A stretch of 64,000 nt of DNA from an uncultured Prevotellaceae bacterium (GCA_902785945.1 CADAAR010000002.1:236633-300632), one strand, 5' to 3'. Shown: positions 1-8,904, counted from the first letter of the stretch. Translations and numbers: made by a program. Notes: generated from the letters alone by a model not told the origin.

Positions 1-222
1 CAGTACAACCCAGAGACCCGCGCATGGGAGGCTACCGTTGAGCTGGCAGCCGACGAGTTCAAGTTCCGTGCCAACGATGACTGGGGCATCAACTGGGGTG
101 GTTCATTCAACAACCTGACTCAGGATGGTCCTAACCTCAAAATCAGCGAGGCTGGTACTTACTTTATCCAGTTCTTCCCGCTTTGCGAGACCAAATCTAA
201 TTGTATAATTACAAAGAAATAA
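1..222 (+). CDS. SusE/SusF-like outer-membrane starch-binding protein, C-terminal fragment
   Basis: The reading frame is open from the first base of the window to a TAA at 220-222, so only the last 73 residues are visible. The fragment has the beta-rich, Trp-rich pattern of the repeated carbohydrate-binding modules of SusE/SusF proteins (DEFKFRANDDWGINWGG followed by a G-T-Y-F-I strand near the end). Such lipoproteins sit on the outer face of the outer membrane and hold starch for the SusCD importer. A secreted alpha-amylase about 1.2 kb downstream fits a starch-utilisation locus whose susC/susD would lie to the left of the window. A strong terminator follows at once. Which family member (SusE or SusF) it is cannot be told from the fragment. 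Confidence 0.7.
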   Translation, partial: QYNPETRAWEATVELAADEFKFRANDDWGINWGGSFNNLTQDGPNLKISEAGTYFIQFFPLCETKSNCIITKK

Positions 223-244
223 TTAATTTCCTATATTCATTCAG

Positions 245-276
245 GCGAGCCGCTTTCTGCAACGGCTCGCTTTTTT
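245..276 (+). terminator. Rho-independent terminator after SusE/F-like gene
   Basis: A perfect 8-bp stem (GCGAGCCG at 245-252, CGGCTCGC at 263-270) with a 10-nt loop is followed by a run of six T. It lies 22 bases after the stop codon of the SusE/F-like gene. Confidence 0.9.
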
Positions 277-374
277 GTTTTTGTTTATTTATGACGTCAA
301 TTACTCCGAAAGTAATCATCATTTCTTTCGAAGTAATTTTCAATACTTTCGGACTAATTTCTTTTTCTCCGAAA

Positions 375-1295
375 CTATTTTGTGACGAAAGCCTTGATTT
401 TTGAAATGTATTCTGCCTTGTGCTCCTTATACGACAAGGCGTGTTCTGCGCCCTCAGCTATCCAGAGTTCCTTATCACCAGATTTCGCCTCGTAGAGCGG
501 ATAGACCATCTCTGAAGGTACAAACGTATCGGTATTGCCATGAATGAACAGCATGGGATAACGGCATTTCTTGACCTGCTCCAAGGCCGAAGCCTCACCA
601 AAACTCCAGCCATAGCGCAAACGGCAGAGCAGACTCGTGGAGTACATCAACGGGAAGGCTGGCAATCCGAATTGATCCTTCAACTGTCCTGCGAATTCGT
701 CCCAAACGCAGGTATAACCGCAATCTTCGACGAAACGCAAGTCCTTGATACCATCAGGCATCTGCTCTCCTGAAAGCATCATCGTAGTGGCAGCGCCCAT
801 CGAGACACCATGCACCACCATCGTGTCTGCCTGGAACGTCTTCAGCCAATGCAACGCATCAAGCCGGTCTTTCCATCCCATCTGAATGGCGTCGCCTTCG
901 CTCTCACCACATGCATGCAGCTCGGGCATCACAACATTGTAACCCAGCTCATGCTCGTAGATACGTGCCAGCCAGAAGAACTTGATGGCACAATCGCGCC
1001 AACCATGAATGACGAGGGCTGTATGCGTGCTGCCTCTGTCGACAAAAAAAGCATGATGACACTCACCTGAAGGCATAATAAGAAAGGTATCGCGCAAGGC
1101 ACCTATGCTTCGCAGACTATCGACCCACTCCTTGCTTTCAGGATAAGCCTCGAACTGCTGCTGATAACATGAATCGGTATCCATCCGGTTCGGGTCGGGA
1201 GCCAGCGAATAGTCGAGCATATAGAAACTGCCACCAATGAGGGCGATAACAAATACGATCACAACAATGACCAATGTCCACAGTACTTTCTTCAT
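375..1295 (-). CDS. membrane-anchored alpha/beta hydrolase
   Basis: The 306-residue protein starts with a hydrophobic segment (residues 4-27) that probably anchors it to the inner membrane with the enzyme domain outside. The nucleophile elbow GVSMGA puts the catalytic Ser at 165; the acid is probably D255 in HGNTDTFVP and the base H284 in AEHALS, and an oxyanion-type HG motif lies near 97-98. This is the BEM46/prolyl-oligopeptidase-like esterase architecture common in Bacteroidales, and the substrate cannot be named. It is transcribed away from the amylase gene with which it shares a 160-bp divergent promoter region. Confidence 0.8.
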   Translation of the reverse strand: MKKVLWTLVIVVIVFVIALIGGSFYMLDYSLAPDPNRMDTDSCYQQQFEAYPESKEWVDSLRSIGALRDTFLIMPSGECHHAFFVDRGSTHTALVIHGWRDCAIKFFWLARIYEHELGYNVVMPELHACGESEGDAIQMGWKDRLDALHWLKTFQADTMVVHGVSMGAATTMMLSGEQMPDGIKDLRFVEDCGYTCVWDEFAGQLKDQFGLPAFPLMYSTSLLCRLRYGWSFGEASALEQVKKCRYPMLFIHGNTDTFVPSEMVYPLYEAKSGDKELWIAEGAEHALSYKEHKAEYISKIKAFVTK

Positions 1296-1317
1296 CTTCT
1301 ATCTTTCATTTATGGCG

Positions 1318-1325
1318 CAAAGGTA
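1318..1325 (-). promoter_or_regulatory. Bacteroidota-type -7 box for the alpha/beta hydrolase
   Basis: On the minus strand the sequence TACCTTTGCG matches the Bacteroidota sigma-ABfr -7 consensus TAnnTTTG and lies 22 bases upstream of the ATG of the hydrolase gene. Confidence 0.6.
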
Positions 1326-1421
1326 CAACTTTTATTTTGAATATGCAAATTGTGCAACCGTTTGCACGTTGTAAATCAAACATTTATAGCCCCTTTGAGC
1401 ACTACAAAACAACTTTTTGTA

Positions 1422-1429
1422 TAACTTTG
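1422..1429 (+). promoter_or_regulatory. Bacteroidota-type -7 box for the amylase gene
   Basis: TAACTTTGCACC matches TAnnTTTG. It lies 27 bases before the ATG at 1457 and supports that start over any upstream in-frame codon, because longer frames would begin inside the promoter. Confidence 0.65.
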
Positions 1430-1456
1430 CACCAGAAAATAATAAATAGGACAACT

Positions 1457-3253
1457 ATGACAACTAAGACATCATTCTTCGTGAGAGTAATAGCAGTACT
1501 ATTCACTATTCACTGTTCGCTATTCACTGCTTCCGCTCAGGGTTGGCCCGCCAACTATGGCGGTGTGATGCTGCAGGGATTCTATTGGGACGGCTATGCC
1601 GACTCTAATTGGACAACTTTGGAGGACCAGGCCGACGAAATGTCCCAATACTTTAGTCTTATCTGGGTACCCAATTCCGCATACGCCAATGCCTTGCAGA
1701 ACAATATGGGATATCACCCCGTGTATTGGTTCGACCATAAGAGTGCTTTCGGCACAGAGGCCGAGTTGCGCAGTATGATCAACACTTTCAAGGCTAAGAA
1801 TGTTGGCATCATCGAAGATATTGTCATTAATCACCGTGCCAGCGTTGATGGTAATTGGCTCAATTTCCCAGCAGAGACATGGAAAGGCGAAACATACCAA
1901 TTGACAGCTGCTGACATCTGTCAGGACGACGAATCAAAGGATAACGGCTTTGAACCCACAGGAGCCCAAGATACAGGCAAACCATGGGGAGGCGCACGTG
2001 ACCTGGATCATACCAGTGCCAATGTGCAGAAAAATGTAAAGGCGTATCTCGACTTCCTGCTCAATGATCTGGGCTATACAGGATTCCGCTATGACTTCGT
2101 GTTGGGATATGCTCCTGAATATATCGGTCTTTACAATACTGCTACGAATCCTGCTTTCTCCGTGATGGAATGTTGGGAAAACCTCAACACCATAAAAAAA
2201 TGGATTGACGGCACCAAGGTGGACGACGTTATTCAGAGTGCCGCTTTTGACTTCCCAATGAAATTCAACATCAACAATGCCTTCTCCAACGGAGGCAATT
2301 GGAGCAAACTCGATAATGACAACCTGACGACCCAAACAGGCTATGACCGCTATTCTGTGACTTTTGTTGACAACCATGATACTGGACGGAAAGGAGAAAG
2401 TCCGCTCTATGCCAACGTGGAGGCTGCCAATGCTTATATTCTCACAATGCCTGGTACGCCCTGTGTATGGCTCACCCATTGGATGGCCTATAAGAAAGCC
2501 ATCAAGAAAATGATTGTCACGCGCAAGGCTGCCGGACTTACCAATCAGAGTGAGATTCTTGAAAAGGGTGTCAATGGCAATGGTTACTACCTCATCGTCA
2601 AAGGTCAGAACGGAAACGTGATGCTTCTGTTGGGTGATGCCACAGCAGAGATTAACGGCTATCAGTTAGCAACAGAAGGCACCCTCTACAAGCTCTACGT
2701 CAGCGATGGAATTGACCTGACAGCCGTTCAGGCGATCGACAAAGAGGAAAGTGACTTCAGCGCTCCGGACTTCTGTCAAGTGAATGATGGTGAAATATGC
2801 GCTTTCTTCGAAGCGCCCGCCTCATGGACAACTGTGGCATGCTGGGCTTGGAGCAGCACACAAAACTATACCACAGGGAAATGGCCTGGTGCTACATGTA
2901 CCAAGGTAGGCACCAACAATGGCAAGAATGTCTGGAAATGGACTTGGGACGGCAAAAGCTATAAGCCAAACACAGTAACAGAGATGACTCCAAGCGGGCA
3001 GCCTACCAATATTATCTTTAACAACAATGACAACGGTAACCAAACCTCTGACCTTGACTTCAAAAACGGAGGCTACTATAATCAGGCAGGAGCTCTGCAA
3101 GGTGTTGTGACTGGCATCAGTCGTATTAACGCAGATACAAACAAGGCTGCTGTCTATTCTCTCGACGGACGACTGGTGCGTACGAATGGCAGTCTGGACA
3201 ACCTGCCGAAGGGTGTCTACATTATGAATGGAAAGAAATACATACTTAAATAA
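1457..3253 (+). CDS. secreted GH13 alpha-amylase with CBM26-like domain and C-terminal sorting tail
   Basis: The 598-residue enzyme would cleave alpha-1,4 links in starch. The four GH13 regions are visible: EDIVINH, GFRYDF with nucleophile D213, VMECWE with acid/base E238, and FVDNHD with D308. Residues about 450-555 resemble starch-binding family CBM26 (PGATCTKVG, then IIFNNNDNGNQTSDLDF). The tail VYSLDGRLVR...LPKGVYIMNGKKYILK looks like a short Prevotella-type type IX sorting tail. A signal peptide covers residues 1-28; its hydrophobic part (LFTIHCSLFT) is encoded by a TTCACTA-type simple repeat that recurs across this window. The start at 1457 is chosen from the promoter position and the signal peptide. 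It ends 1 base before the convergent glycosyltransferase gene. Confidence 0.92.
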   Translation: MTTKTSFFVRVIAVLFTIHCSLFTASAQGWPANYGGVMLQGFYWDGYADSNWTTLEDQADEMSQYFSLIWVPNSAYANALQNNMGYHPVYWFDHKSAFGTEAELRSMINTFKAKNVGIIEDIVINHRASVDGNWLNFPAETWKGETYQLTAADICQDDESKDNGFEPTGAQDTGKPWGGARDLDHTSANVQKNVKAYLDFLLNDLGYTGFRYDFVLGYAPEYIGLYNTATNPAFSVMECWENLNTIKKWIDGTKVDDVIQSAAFDFPMKFNINNAFSNGGNWSKLDNDNLTTQTGYDRYSVTFVDNHDTGRKGESPLYANVEAANAYILTMPGTPCVWLTHWMAYKKAIKKMIVTRKAAGLTNQSEILEKGVNGNGYYLIVKGQNGNVMLLLGDATAEINGYQLATEGTLYKLYVSDGIDLTAVQAIDKEESDFSAPDFCQVNDGEICAFFEAPASWTTVACWAWSSTQNYTTGKWPGATCTKVGTNNGKNVWKWTWDGKSYKPNTVTEMTPSGQPTNIIFNNNDNGNQTSDLDFKNGGYYNQAGALQGVVTGISRINADTNKAAVYSLDGRLVRTNGSLDNLPKGVYIMNGKKYILK

Positions 3254-3254
3254 A

Positions 3255-4034
3255 TTAGTTACTCTTTTTAAAGACGGAGCGGACGACAAACCAACAGTGC
3301 ATCAAGAAAGTGCTGATGCGTCCGTAATGACTCTCCATCACCTTGTAGCGCTCGATGAGCGACTCGCGGTGGTGGAGCGTTGTTTGTCCCTCCTGCGTAT
3401 AATTGGCCACCACCATGTGCAGGTTCAGCAAAGGCACATTCTCCTTGGCAGCAGCCTTCATGATACGGATGCACCAATCAACATCGGCTGAGTAACGGTA
3501 TTTCTGATTATAGGGTGTGGCGATGGCAAAATCGGTACGGGCATAGAAAGCCTGATGGCAGACCAACATACCGTGACGGAACGACTTCCATGTAAGGTTC
3601 TCCGGGGGAGCAAGACGGCGATGGTGCAGGAAATTTCCCTCGCCATCAACAATATCCGTATCGCCATAAAGAACGGCAGGGAGTGGAGAGTCTGCTACCG
3701 CATTGATGATGCGCGAAACTGTGTCGGGAGCAGGAAGATAATCGCCAGCATTGAGGAAACAAACATAGTCACCATCAAGTGAGCGCAAGCCCTTATTCAT
3801 CGCATCATAAATACCTTTGTCGGGCTCCGACATCAACAACACCTTATGACCGTTCTCTGCAGCGTTCGAACGTTCGATATAGTCGTTCACCATCTCAATG
3901 GTGCCATCCGTCGAGGCCCCGTCGATAATGAGGTGTGTAATCTCAGAATAGTCCTGCGCGAGTACACTGTCGAGTGTGCGCTGCACAACCTTTGCAGCCT
4001 GATAGGTGATGGTGACGTAGGTTATCTTGATCAT
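3255..4034 (-). CDS. family 2 glycosyltransferase
   Basis: The 259-residue protein is a GT-A fold glycosyltransferase of family GT2, WcaA/WcaE-like. It begins with the nucleotide-binding strand KITYVTITYQA, has the conserved HLIIDGASTDGT and SEPDKGIYDAMNKG motifs, and a metal-binding-type segment FLNAGDY. It would move a sugar from a nucleotide donor onto a polysaccharide or lipid-linked acceptor on the cytoplasmic side. Its ATG overlaps the stop of the GT4 gene by 4 bases (ATGA), so the two are almost surely translationally coupled in one operon. The acceptor and sugar cannot be read from sequence. Confidence 0.88.
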   Translation of the reverse strand: MIKITYVTITYQAAKVVQRTLDSVLAQDYSEITHLIIDGASTDGTIEMVNDYIERSNAAENGHKVLLMSEPDKGIYDAMNKGLRSLDGDYVCFLNAGDYLPAPDTVSRIINAVADSPLPAVLYGDTDIVDGEGNFLHHRRLAPPENLTWKSFRHGMLVCHQAFYARTDFAIATPYNQKYRYSADVDWCIRIMKAAAKENVPLLNLHMVVANYTQEGQTTLHHRESLIERYKVMESHYGRISTFLMHCWFVVRSVFKKSN

Positions 4035-5284
4035 AGTCCGTAGTGCTTAAAGGCCATCGCCTGCTGATAGACATCAAGATACTTCACGGCTACGCTCTGC
4101 TGTGAATAACATTGCATCACCTTATGCACAGCCTGCTGACTGAGTACTTCGTAATCAGCTTTCTGCAATATCCATTCGATTCCTTTGGCCAGATCACTGG
4201 CATCACGATAGGCAGCCACATAGCCATTTTTCAAATGGTCGATCTCCTCAGGGATACCACCCACCTTAAAGGCAACACAGGGAACACCACAGGCCATCGC
4301 CTCCATAATAGTATTTGGCAGGTTCTCAGAGAGCGACGGCAAAACAAACACATCGGCAGCATTATAGACATCGACAATACGCTGCTCATCATTGACATAA
4401 CCCAACGGATGCGCCTTCATAGGCAATTGCGCCACCACCTCTTCTGCATGGCCTCCGAGGATCACCACTTCACACAGGTCACCTAACTGACGGCAAGCCT
4501 CGATAAGATACGACATACCTTTGTTCTCATTCGTCACCCGTTGCGAGGCAAAGAGAATCAGTTTCTTGTCGAGTGGCAGGCCCAATCGCTGACGAGCCTC
4601 CTCTTTATTACCTTTTTTGTAAATATGCGTGTCAATGGGATTGGGTATGCTCGTGATCTTCTGTCCTTTGAGCAGGGCACTCGACTTAGCCTCCGACTCC
4701 AACCATCGGCTACAGGCCACATAATAAATATTCTCGTCTGCCTGCATCTGCTGTTTCTTCTGCCAGACACGTGAGGCCAGGTCATTGCTGCTTCCACCAC
4801 CGGGCAGATACTTACAATTGGCACAACGGCTGACGAAATAATGGCATCCAAGTGTGAGGTGACAGATACCCGTAGCCGGCCAGATATCGTGCATGGTCCA
4901 GACCACAGGCTTCCCACTTCGCAAGATTTTGCGGATGCCGTTCAACGAGAGCATTCCCTGATTGATCCAATGCAGATGAATGACATCAGCCTCCTGAAAC
5001 TCACGCAGTTTGGTAATGTCTGAACCTGTATTGGCAAGATCAATCTCAAAAAGATGCTTGCGTGAGAAGTGTAGGCGACAAAAAATAACGAACCGCTCCC
5101 AAAGGAAATGCCAATGGAGCATCGGCGACTTAGGGAGTCCGACAATGGTGAGGGTATCGCTCTCCTTGTCGCGCACCAACATCTTCGCCTTCACGCCATT
5201 GTTGTTGAGTGCTTTCATCAAACGGTTGGCTGCAACGGCTGCCCCACCCGTCCGTTCGCTTGTATTAACGATCAGAACTCTCAT
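4031..5284 (-). CDS. family 4 glycosyltransferase
   Basis: The 417-residue protein has the GT-B layout of family GT4: an N-terminal Gly-rich segment (SERTGGAAVAANRL), the acceptor-side HLHWINQG and WTMHDIWP motifs, and a C-terminal donor-binding block with SENLPNTIMEAMACGVP. A Cys cluster (GCHYFVSRCANCKY, about residues 146-159) is common in Bacteroidales capsule and exopolysaccharide GT4 enzymes. It is the middle gene of a three-gene operon, overlapping by 4 bases both the charged-protein gene upstream and the GT2 gene downstream. Confidence 0.88.
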   Translation of the reverse strand: MRVLIVNTSERTGGAAVAANRLMKALNNNGVKAKMLVRDKESDTLTIVGLPKSPMLHWHFLWERFVIFCRLHFSRKHLFEIDLANTGSDITKLREFQEADVIHLHWINQGMLSLNGIRKILRSGKPVVWTMHDIWPATGICHLTLGCHYFVSRCANCKYLPGGGSSNDLASRVWQKKQQMQADENIYYVACSRWLESEAKSSALLKGQKITSIPNPIDTHIYKKGNKEEARQRLGLPLDKKLILFASQRVTNENKGMSYLIEACRQLGDLCEVVILGGHAEEVVAQLPMKAHPLGYVNDEQRIVDVYNAADVFVLPSLSENLPNTIMEAMACGVPCVAFKVGGIPEEIDHLKNGYVAAYRDASDLAKGIEWILQKADYEVLSQQAVHKVMQCYSQQSVAVKYLDVYQQAMAFKHYGL

Positions 5285-5868
5285 GCAGCCTTTTCCTTGG
5301 CCAATCGTTTGGCTTCCTTCTCCTTACGCTTCTGTTCTTTCTTCAGTTCTTTCTCACGGCGCTTTTGCTCCTTCTGGGCTTCCTTTTCCTTACGTTTCTG
5401 CTCCTTTTCGAGTTCTTTCTCACGCTTCTTCTGTTCCTTCTGCAGTTTCTTCAACTCTTTGGCACTCTGCTTGGCGGCTTCCTTTTCACTAGCAGCCTCC
5501 TCTTTTACCTTCGTAGCCTCTTCGAGTTTCTCACGCAACATCTTCTTGTCGAAGGTGAACACGTGACCAAACACACCGAGCGACAGAATCTGATCCTTGC
5601 CCTTCAAACGCACATGCGTCGTATTAAGAATAAAATAATTGTCAACCTTCAACTTAGAGTTAAGGGCTGTCTCGACGGTTTTCAACACGACGCCCTTACC
5701 AAGATTCGTCAACACATTGTCGCCGAAACCACGCTGCTCTGCTTCTTCGTCAACGAATTCCGTTATCGCCTCCATCATAGCCTCCTTATGGGCCTGTTTG
5801 TCGGGCACCATCTGCGTCATCAGCACAGCCAAGAGCAGAATAATCGCCACAATCAATAGTTTTTTCAT
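5281..5868 (-). CDS. exported Lys/Glu-rich coiled-coil protein
   Basis: The 195-residue protein has an N-terminal hydrophobic segment (residues 3-19, LLIVAIILLLAVLMTQM), a small globular part to about residue 110 that recalls DUF4359-type proteins, and a very charged tail (about 111-195) of KEQKRKEKE-like heptads predicted to form a long single helix or coiled coil. It is the first gene of an operon with two glycosyltransferases, its stop overlapping the GT4 start by 4 bases. The role is unknown; a membrane-tethered spacer or scaffold is possible. The DUF4359 resemblance is from memory of the family and is only tentative. Confidence 0.7.
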   Translation of the reverse strand: MKKLLIVAIILLLAVLMTQMVPDKQAHKEAMMEAITEFVDEEAEQRGFGDNVLTNLGKGVVLKTVETALNSKLKVDNYFILNTTHVRLKGKDQILSLGVFGHVFTFDKKMLREKLEEATKVKEEAASEKEAAKQSAKELKKLQKEQKKREKELEKEQKRKEKEAQKEQKRREKELKKEQKRKEKEAKRLAKEKAA

Positions 5869-5900
5869 TTTTACGATACCTTATTATTATAAATATGGTG

Positions 5901-5908
5901 CAAAGATA
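5901..5908 (-). promoter_or_regulatory. -7 box of the glycosyltransferase operon
   Basis: The minus strand reads TATCTTTGCACC, a good TAnnTTTG match, 33 bases upstream of the first ATG of the operon at 5868. Confidence 0.6.
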
Positions 5909-6047
5909 CATTAAGTTTGCAAAAAAAACAAGAAAATGGTATATATATTTAGTGTTTTCGCACACAATCGCTTGATTTATGTCAAGAATAAAGGGGTATA
6001 TATACACTTAATACACCACTTTTCTTGCAAAAATTGAATTTTCATTG

Positions 6048-6055
6048 TAATTTTG
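6048..6055 (+). promoter_or_regulatory. -7 box of the candidate small RNA
   Basis: TAATTTTGCAGCG matches TAnnTTTG; predicted start of transcription is near 6062. Confidence 0.55.
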
Positions 6056-6061
6056 CAGCGT

Positions 6062-6298
6062 CAAAAGGTTAATAGATTGTTTTAGGTTAGTAGTAATATT
6101 TATAGTTTTAGGTTTTTAGTTATTGGTAAAAGAAAGTTTTCAGCTGTGGATAACAGGAGGTCGCTGTGAAGCTCCCTTTTAAACTTTCAAATTTTTAGCT
6201 CTTGTGAGCTGAGAATTTCTTTTAGAGAAAAGGATTTTTAGTTAAACATAGGCTTTTTTAATGCCGCTGCTCGTGAGAGTTGCGGCATTTCTTTTTTA
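6062..6298 (+). ncRNA. candidate structured small RNA (6S-like possibility)
   Basis: The 481-base gap 5869-6349 has no credible gene but holds a complete small transcription unit: a -7 box TAATTTTG at 6048-6055, about 237 bases of transcript, and a terminator at 6260-6298. Internal hairpins can be drawn, such as GAAAGTTT pairing with AAACTTTC around a smaller GGAG/CTCC hairpin, and AGCTCTTGTGAGCT. A second promoter for the sulfatase starts after the terminator, so this is an independent RNA, not a leader. The size and isolation would suit a 6S RNA (Bacteroidales-1 type) but no conserved sequence proves that; it could equally be another sRNA. Confidence 0.5.
6260..6298 (+). terminator. terminator of the candidate small RNA
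   Basis: An 8-bp stem (AATGCCGC at 6260-6267, GCGGCATT at 6282-6289) is followed by a T-rich stretch (CTTTTTTATTT). Confidence 0.8.
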
Positions 6299-6314
6299 TT
6301 TCAGAAAAAAGTCC

Positions 6315-6322
6315 TATCTTTG
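6315..6322 (+). promoter_or_regulatory. -7 box of the sulfatase-maturase operon
   Basis: TATCTTTGCACC at 6315 matches TAnnTTTG and lies 27 bases before the sulfatase ATG at 6350. Confidence 0.65.
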
Positions 6323-6349
6323 CACCATCAATCCAAAGAATAACAAGAC

Positions 6350-7765
6350 ATGAGCAAAGAGACAAAGCAATTACTGCTGACGATTGGTGCGATGATTACC
6401 CAACAGGCGACAGCCGCCAATCAGCAGGAACAGCAGGCGACACCTGAGCGTCCGAACATCATCTTCATCCTGGCAGATGATATGGGCTATGGCGATCTGT
6501 CGTGCTATGGCAACCGATATATCAAGACACCGAATATCGACCGTCTGGCCGCTACGGGCACGAGTTTCACACAAGCTTACGCCGGTAGTGGTATCAGCTC
6601 CCCCTCCCGCTGTTCGCTCATGACGGGTCGCAATAGCGGCAATACCCGTATCCGCGATAACCAGTGTTACGCTGGTGGAATGACGGGACTGAAGATTAAT
6701 CCCAAGGGCGATACCACTATCGTGCGTCGTGCCAATCTGCTGCCACAAGACACTACCATCGCCAAGGTCATCGGCACAGCAGGCTATCGTACTTGCTTAG
6801 TGAATAAGTGGCATCTCGATGGTTACGATCCTGGTTCATCGCCTAATCATCGTGGCTTCGACGAGTTTTATGGCTGGACCATCTCCACCGTCCACAGCAA
6901 CTCGCCCTATTACTATCCTTATTATCGTCTTTGGGGCGACAGCCTCATCCATATTGAGGAGAACGCCCACGATGCCCATGTGCGTCACAATACGGAAATC
7001 TCCACCGACGATGCCATCGCCTTCATCCATCGCAATAAAAACAATCCCTTCTTCCTCTTCCTCGGCTATGATGCACCCCATGAACCCTATAACATTGATG
7101 ATACTTCGTGGTATGACGAACACGGTGAGTGGTCGATGAATACCAAGCGCTATGCCGCTCTCGTTACCCACATGGACTATCACATCGGTCGACTGCTGGG
7201 TGCCCTCGACAACTTAGGTCTGCGTGAGAACACCCTCATCATCTTCGCCTCCGACAATGGGGCTGCGGTGATGGCACCCATCAGCGAACTGAATTGTCAC
7301 GCAGGACTCAAAGGTCGTAAGGGTCAGCTCTACGAAGGCGGCATCAAGGTACCGCTCATCGTCAACCAACCTGGACGTGTGCCTGCCCGACAAATCAGCA
7401 ATCAGGTGTATTTCCCAGACTTCATGCCTACCCTTGCAGCACTGACGGGTAGCGAGAAGGCCGTTCCCCAAACGGATGGCATCGATATCTCCCCGCTCTT
7501 CTTTGGTGGCGAGGTAGATACCAACCATCGCTATCTCTACTGGGAGTTCCCTGGTAAGCAGCGCGCCCTTCGTTTTGGCGACTGGAAATGCGTGACAGTA
7601 AAGAAAGATGCACCCTTGGAGCTCTATCGCATCACCGATGATCCGCGAGAAGAGCACAATCTAGCCAAGGATTTTCCAGAAAAGGTGAAGGAGTTCGACG
7701 CCATCATGCACCGCATGCACAAACCCTCAGAGAACTACCCCATTCCTGAAGACAAACAGAAGTGA
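6350..7765 (+). CDS. Ser-type sulfatase
   Basis: The 471-residue enzyme belongs to the type I sulfatases (family S1) that hydrolyse sulfate esters of glycans or aryl compounds. The maturation site is S83-S-P-S-R87, the serine form of the C/S-x-P-S-R motif, in which S83 must be oxidised to formylglycine. Calcium-binding D43-D44 (FILADDMGYGD) and the downstream FASDNGA segment are present. The N-terminus (residues 1-24) is only weakly signal-like, so export is probable but not certain. The gene is coupled to its maturase by a 4-base overlap, a pairing expected because Ser-type sulfatases can only be activated by anSME. The substrate subfamily cannot be assigned. Confidence 0.9.
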   Translation: MSKETKQLLLTIGAMITQQATAANQQEQQATPERPNIIFILADDMGYGDLSCYGNRYIKTPNIDRLAATGTSFTQAYAGSGISSPSRCSLMTGRNSGNTRIRDNQCYAGGMTGLKINPKGDTTIVRRANLLPQDTTIAKVIGTAGYRTCLVNKWHLDGYDPGSSPNHRGFDEFYGWTISTVHSNSPYYYPYYRLWGDSLIHIEENAHDAHVRHNTEISTDDAIAFIHRNKNNPFFLFLGYDAPHEPYNIDDTSWYDEHGEWSMNTKRYAALVTHMDYHIGRLLGALDNLGLRENTLIIFASDNGAAVMAPISELNCHAGLKGRKGQLYEGGIKVPLIVNQPGRVPARQISNQVYFPDFMPTLAALTGSEKAVPQTDGIDISPLFFGGEVDTNHRYLYWEFPGKQRALRFGDWKCVTVKKDAPLELYRITDDPREEHNLAKDFPEKVKEFDAIMHRMHKPSENYPIPEDKQK

Positions 7766-8904
7766 GTATCGCTATCCCCTTTGGAAGTCCGCTCTATGTG
7801 ATGCTGAAGCCCACAGGCTCCCGCTGCAATCTCGCCTGTCGCTATTGTTACTACCTCGAAAAGCAGAAGTTCTATCCGGAACAAGTGCCCCTCAGCGATG
7901 AACTGCTGGAGACCTTCATCCGTCAGTATCTCGAGGCGCAGACGATGCCACAGGTCTTATTCACCTGGCACGGTGGAGAACCACTACTGTTACCGCTTTC
8001 TTTCTACCAACGAGCACTCGAACTCCAACAGCGCTACGCCCATGGTCGACTGATAGACAACTGTCTACAGACCAACGGCACCCTGCTCACCGACGAATGG
8101 TGCGAGTTCCTACGCGAGAACCATTTCTTGGTGGGTATTTCTATCGACGGTCCTCAGACCTTTCACGATGCTTATCGCTGTCATTCCTTTGAAAAGGTGA
8201 TGCGAGGCATCCGGCTCTTACAGAAACACCATGTCGAGTGGAATGCGATGGCAACGGTGAACCACCTGAATGCCGATTACCCCGCAGATTTCTATCGTTT
8301 CTTCAAAGACATCGATTGTCAGTATCTCCAGTTTACACCTGTCGTAGAGCGAGAATCAGGAGGACAGGTAACTGATTTCTCCGTTACCCCCGAACAATGG
8401 GGCCGCTTCCTCTGTGGGGTCTACGACGAATGGGTAAAGGAAGATATCGGCCAGATCTTTGTCCAGCTCTTCGACGCCACCCTTGCCAACTGGGCAGGAG
8501 AGCCCCCAGGCATCTGCTCAATGTCACCCACCTGCGGAAGGGCTGCAGCGATGGAGGCCAACGGCGATGTCTACAGCTGCGATCATTTTGTATTTCCAAA
8601 CTACCGCTTGGGAAATATCCGTCAGCAATCCCTCACAACAATGCTCTATGGCGAGCGTCAGCAACAGTTCGGCCGCAACAAAAGTGCCAGCCTCCCCCGT
8701 CAATGCAAGGAATGCCGATTCTTGTTCGCTTGTCATGGGGAATGCCCTAAGAACCGTTTCCTGAAAGATAAATACGGCGAGCCCGGTCTGAACTATCTTT
8801 GCAAAGGCTACCAACAATTCTTTGTCCACGTCGCTGCCGACATGGACTTCATGAAGGCAGAACTCGATGCGGGTCGCTCGCCTGCCAATCTGATGAATCG
8901 TTAG
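7762..8904 (+). CDS. anaerobic sulfatase-maturating radical SAM enzyme
   Basis: The 380-residue protein carries the radical SAM cluster motif C22-x3-C26-x2-C29 (SRCNLACRYCYYLEK) and a C-terminal SPASM domain with further Cys motifs (SPTCGRAAAMEANGDVYSCD and CKECRFLFACHGECPKNR) for auxiliary iron-sulfur clusters. The family oxidises the active-site Ser or Cys of sulfatases to formylglycine without oxygen. The start codon is GTG at 7762, inside the sulfatase stop region (GTGA overlap), which argues for coupled translation of enzyme and activator. It meets the ispF gene tail to tail with a 4-base overlap. Confidence 0.93.
   Translation: MSIAIPFGSPLYVMLKPTGSRCNLACRYCYYLEKQKFYPEQVPLSDELLETFIRQYLEAQTMPQVLFTWHGGEPLLLPLSFYQRALELQQRYAHGRLIDNCLQTNGTLLTDEWCEFLRENHFLVGISIDGPQTFHDAYRCHSFEKVMRGIRLLQKHHVEWNAMATVNHLNADYPADFYRFFKDIDCQYLQFTPVVERESGGQVTDFSVTPEQWGRFLCGVYDEWVKEDIGQIFVQLFDATLANWAGEPPGICSMSPTCGRAAAMEANGDVYSCDHFVFPNYRLGNIRQQSLTTMLYGERQQQFGRNKSASLPRQCKECRFLFACHGECPKNRFLKDKYGEPGLNYLCKGYQQFFVHVAADMDFMKAELDAGRSPANLMNR

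Noticed and set aside
5010-5859. Long plus-strand open frames opposite the coiled-coil gene
   Set aside because: They arise because the Lys/Glu-rich repeats read as Phe/Leu/Ser on the other strand; the minus-strand gene has promoter, overlap with GT4 and family-like start.
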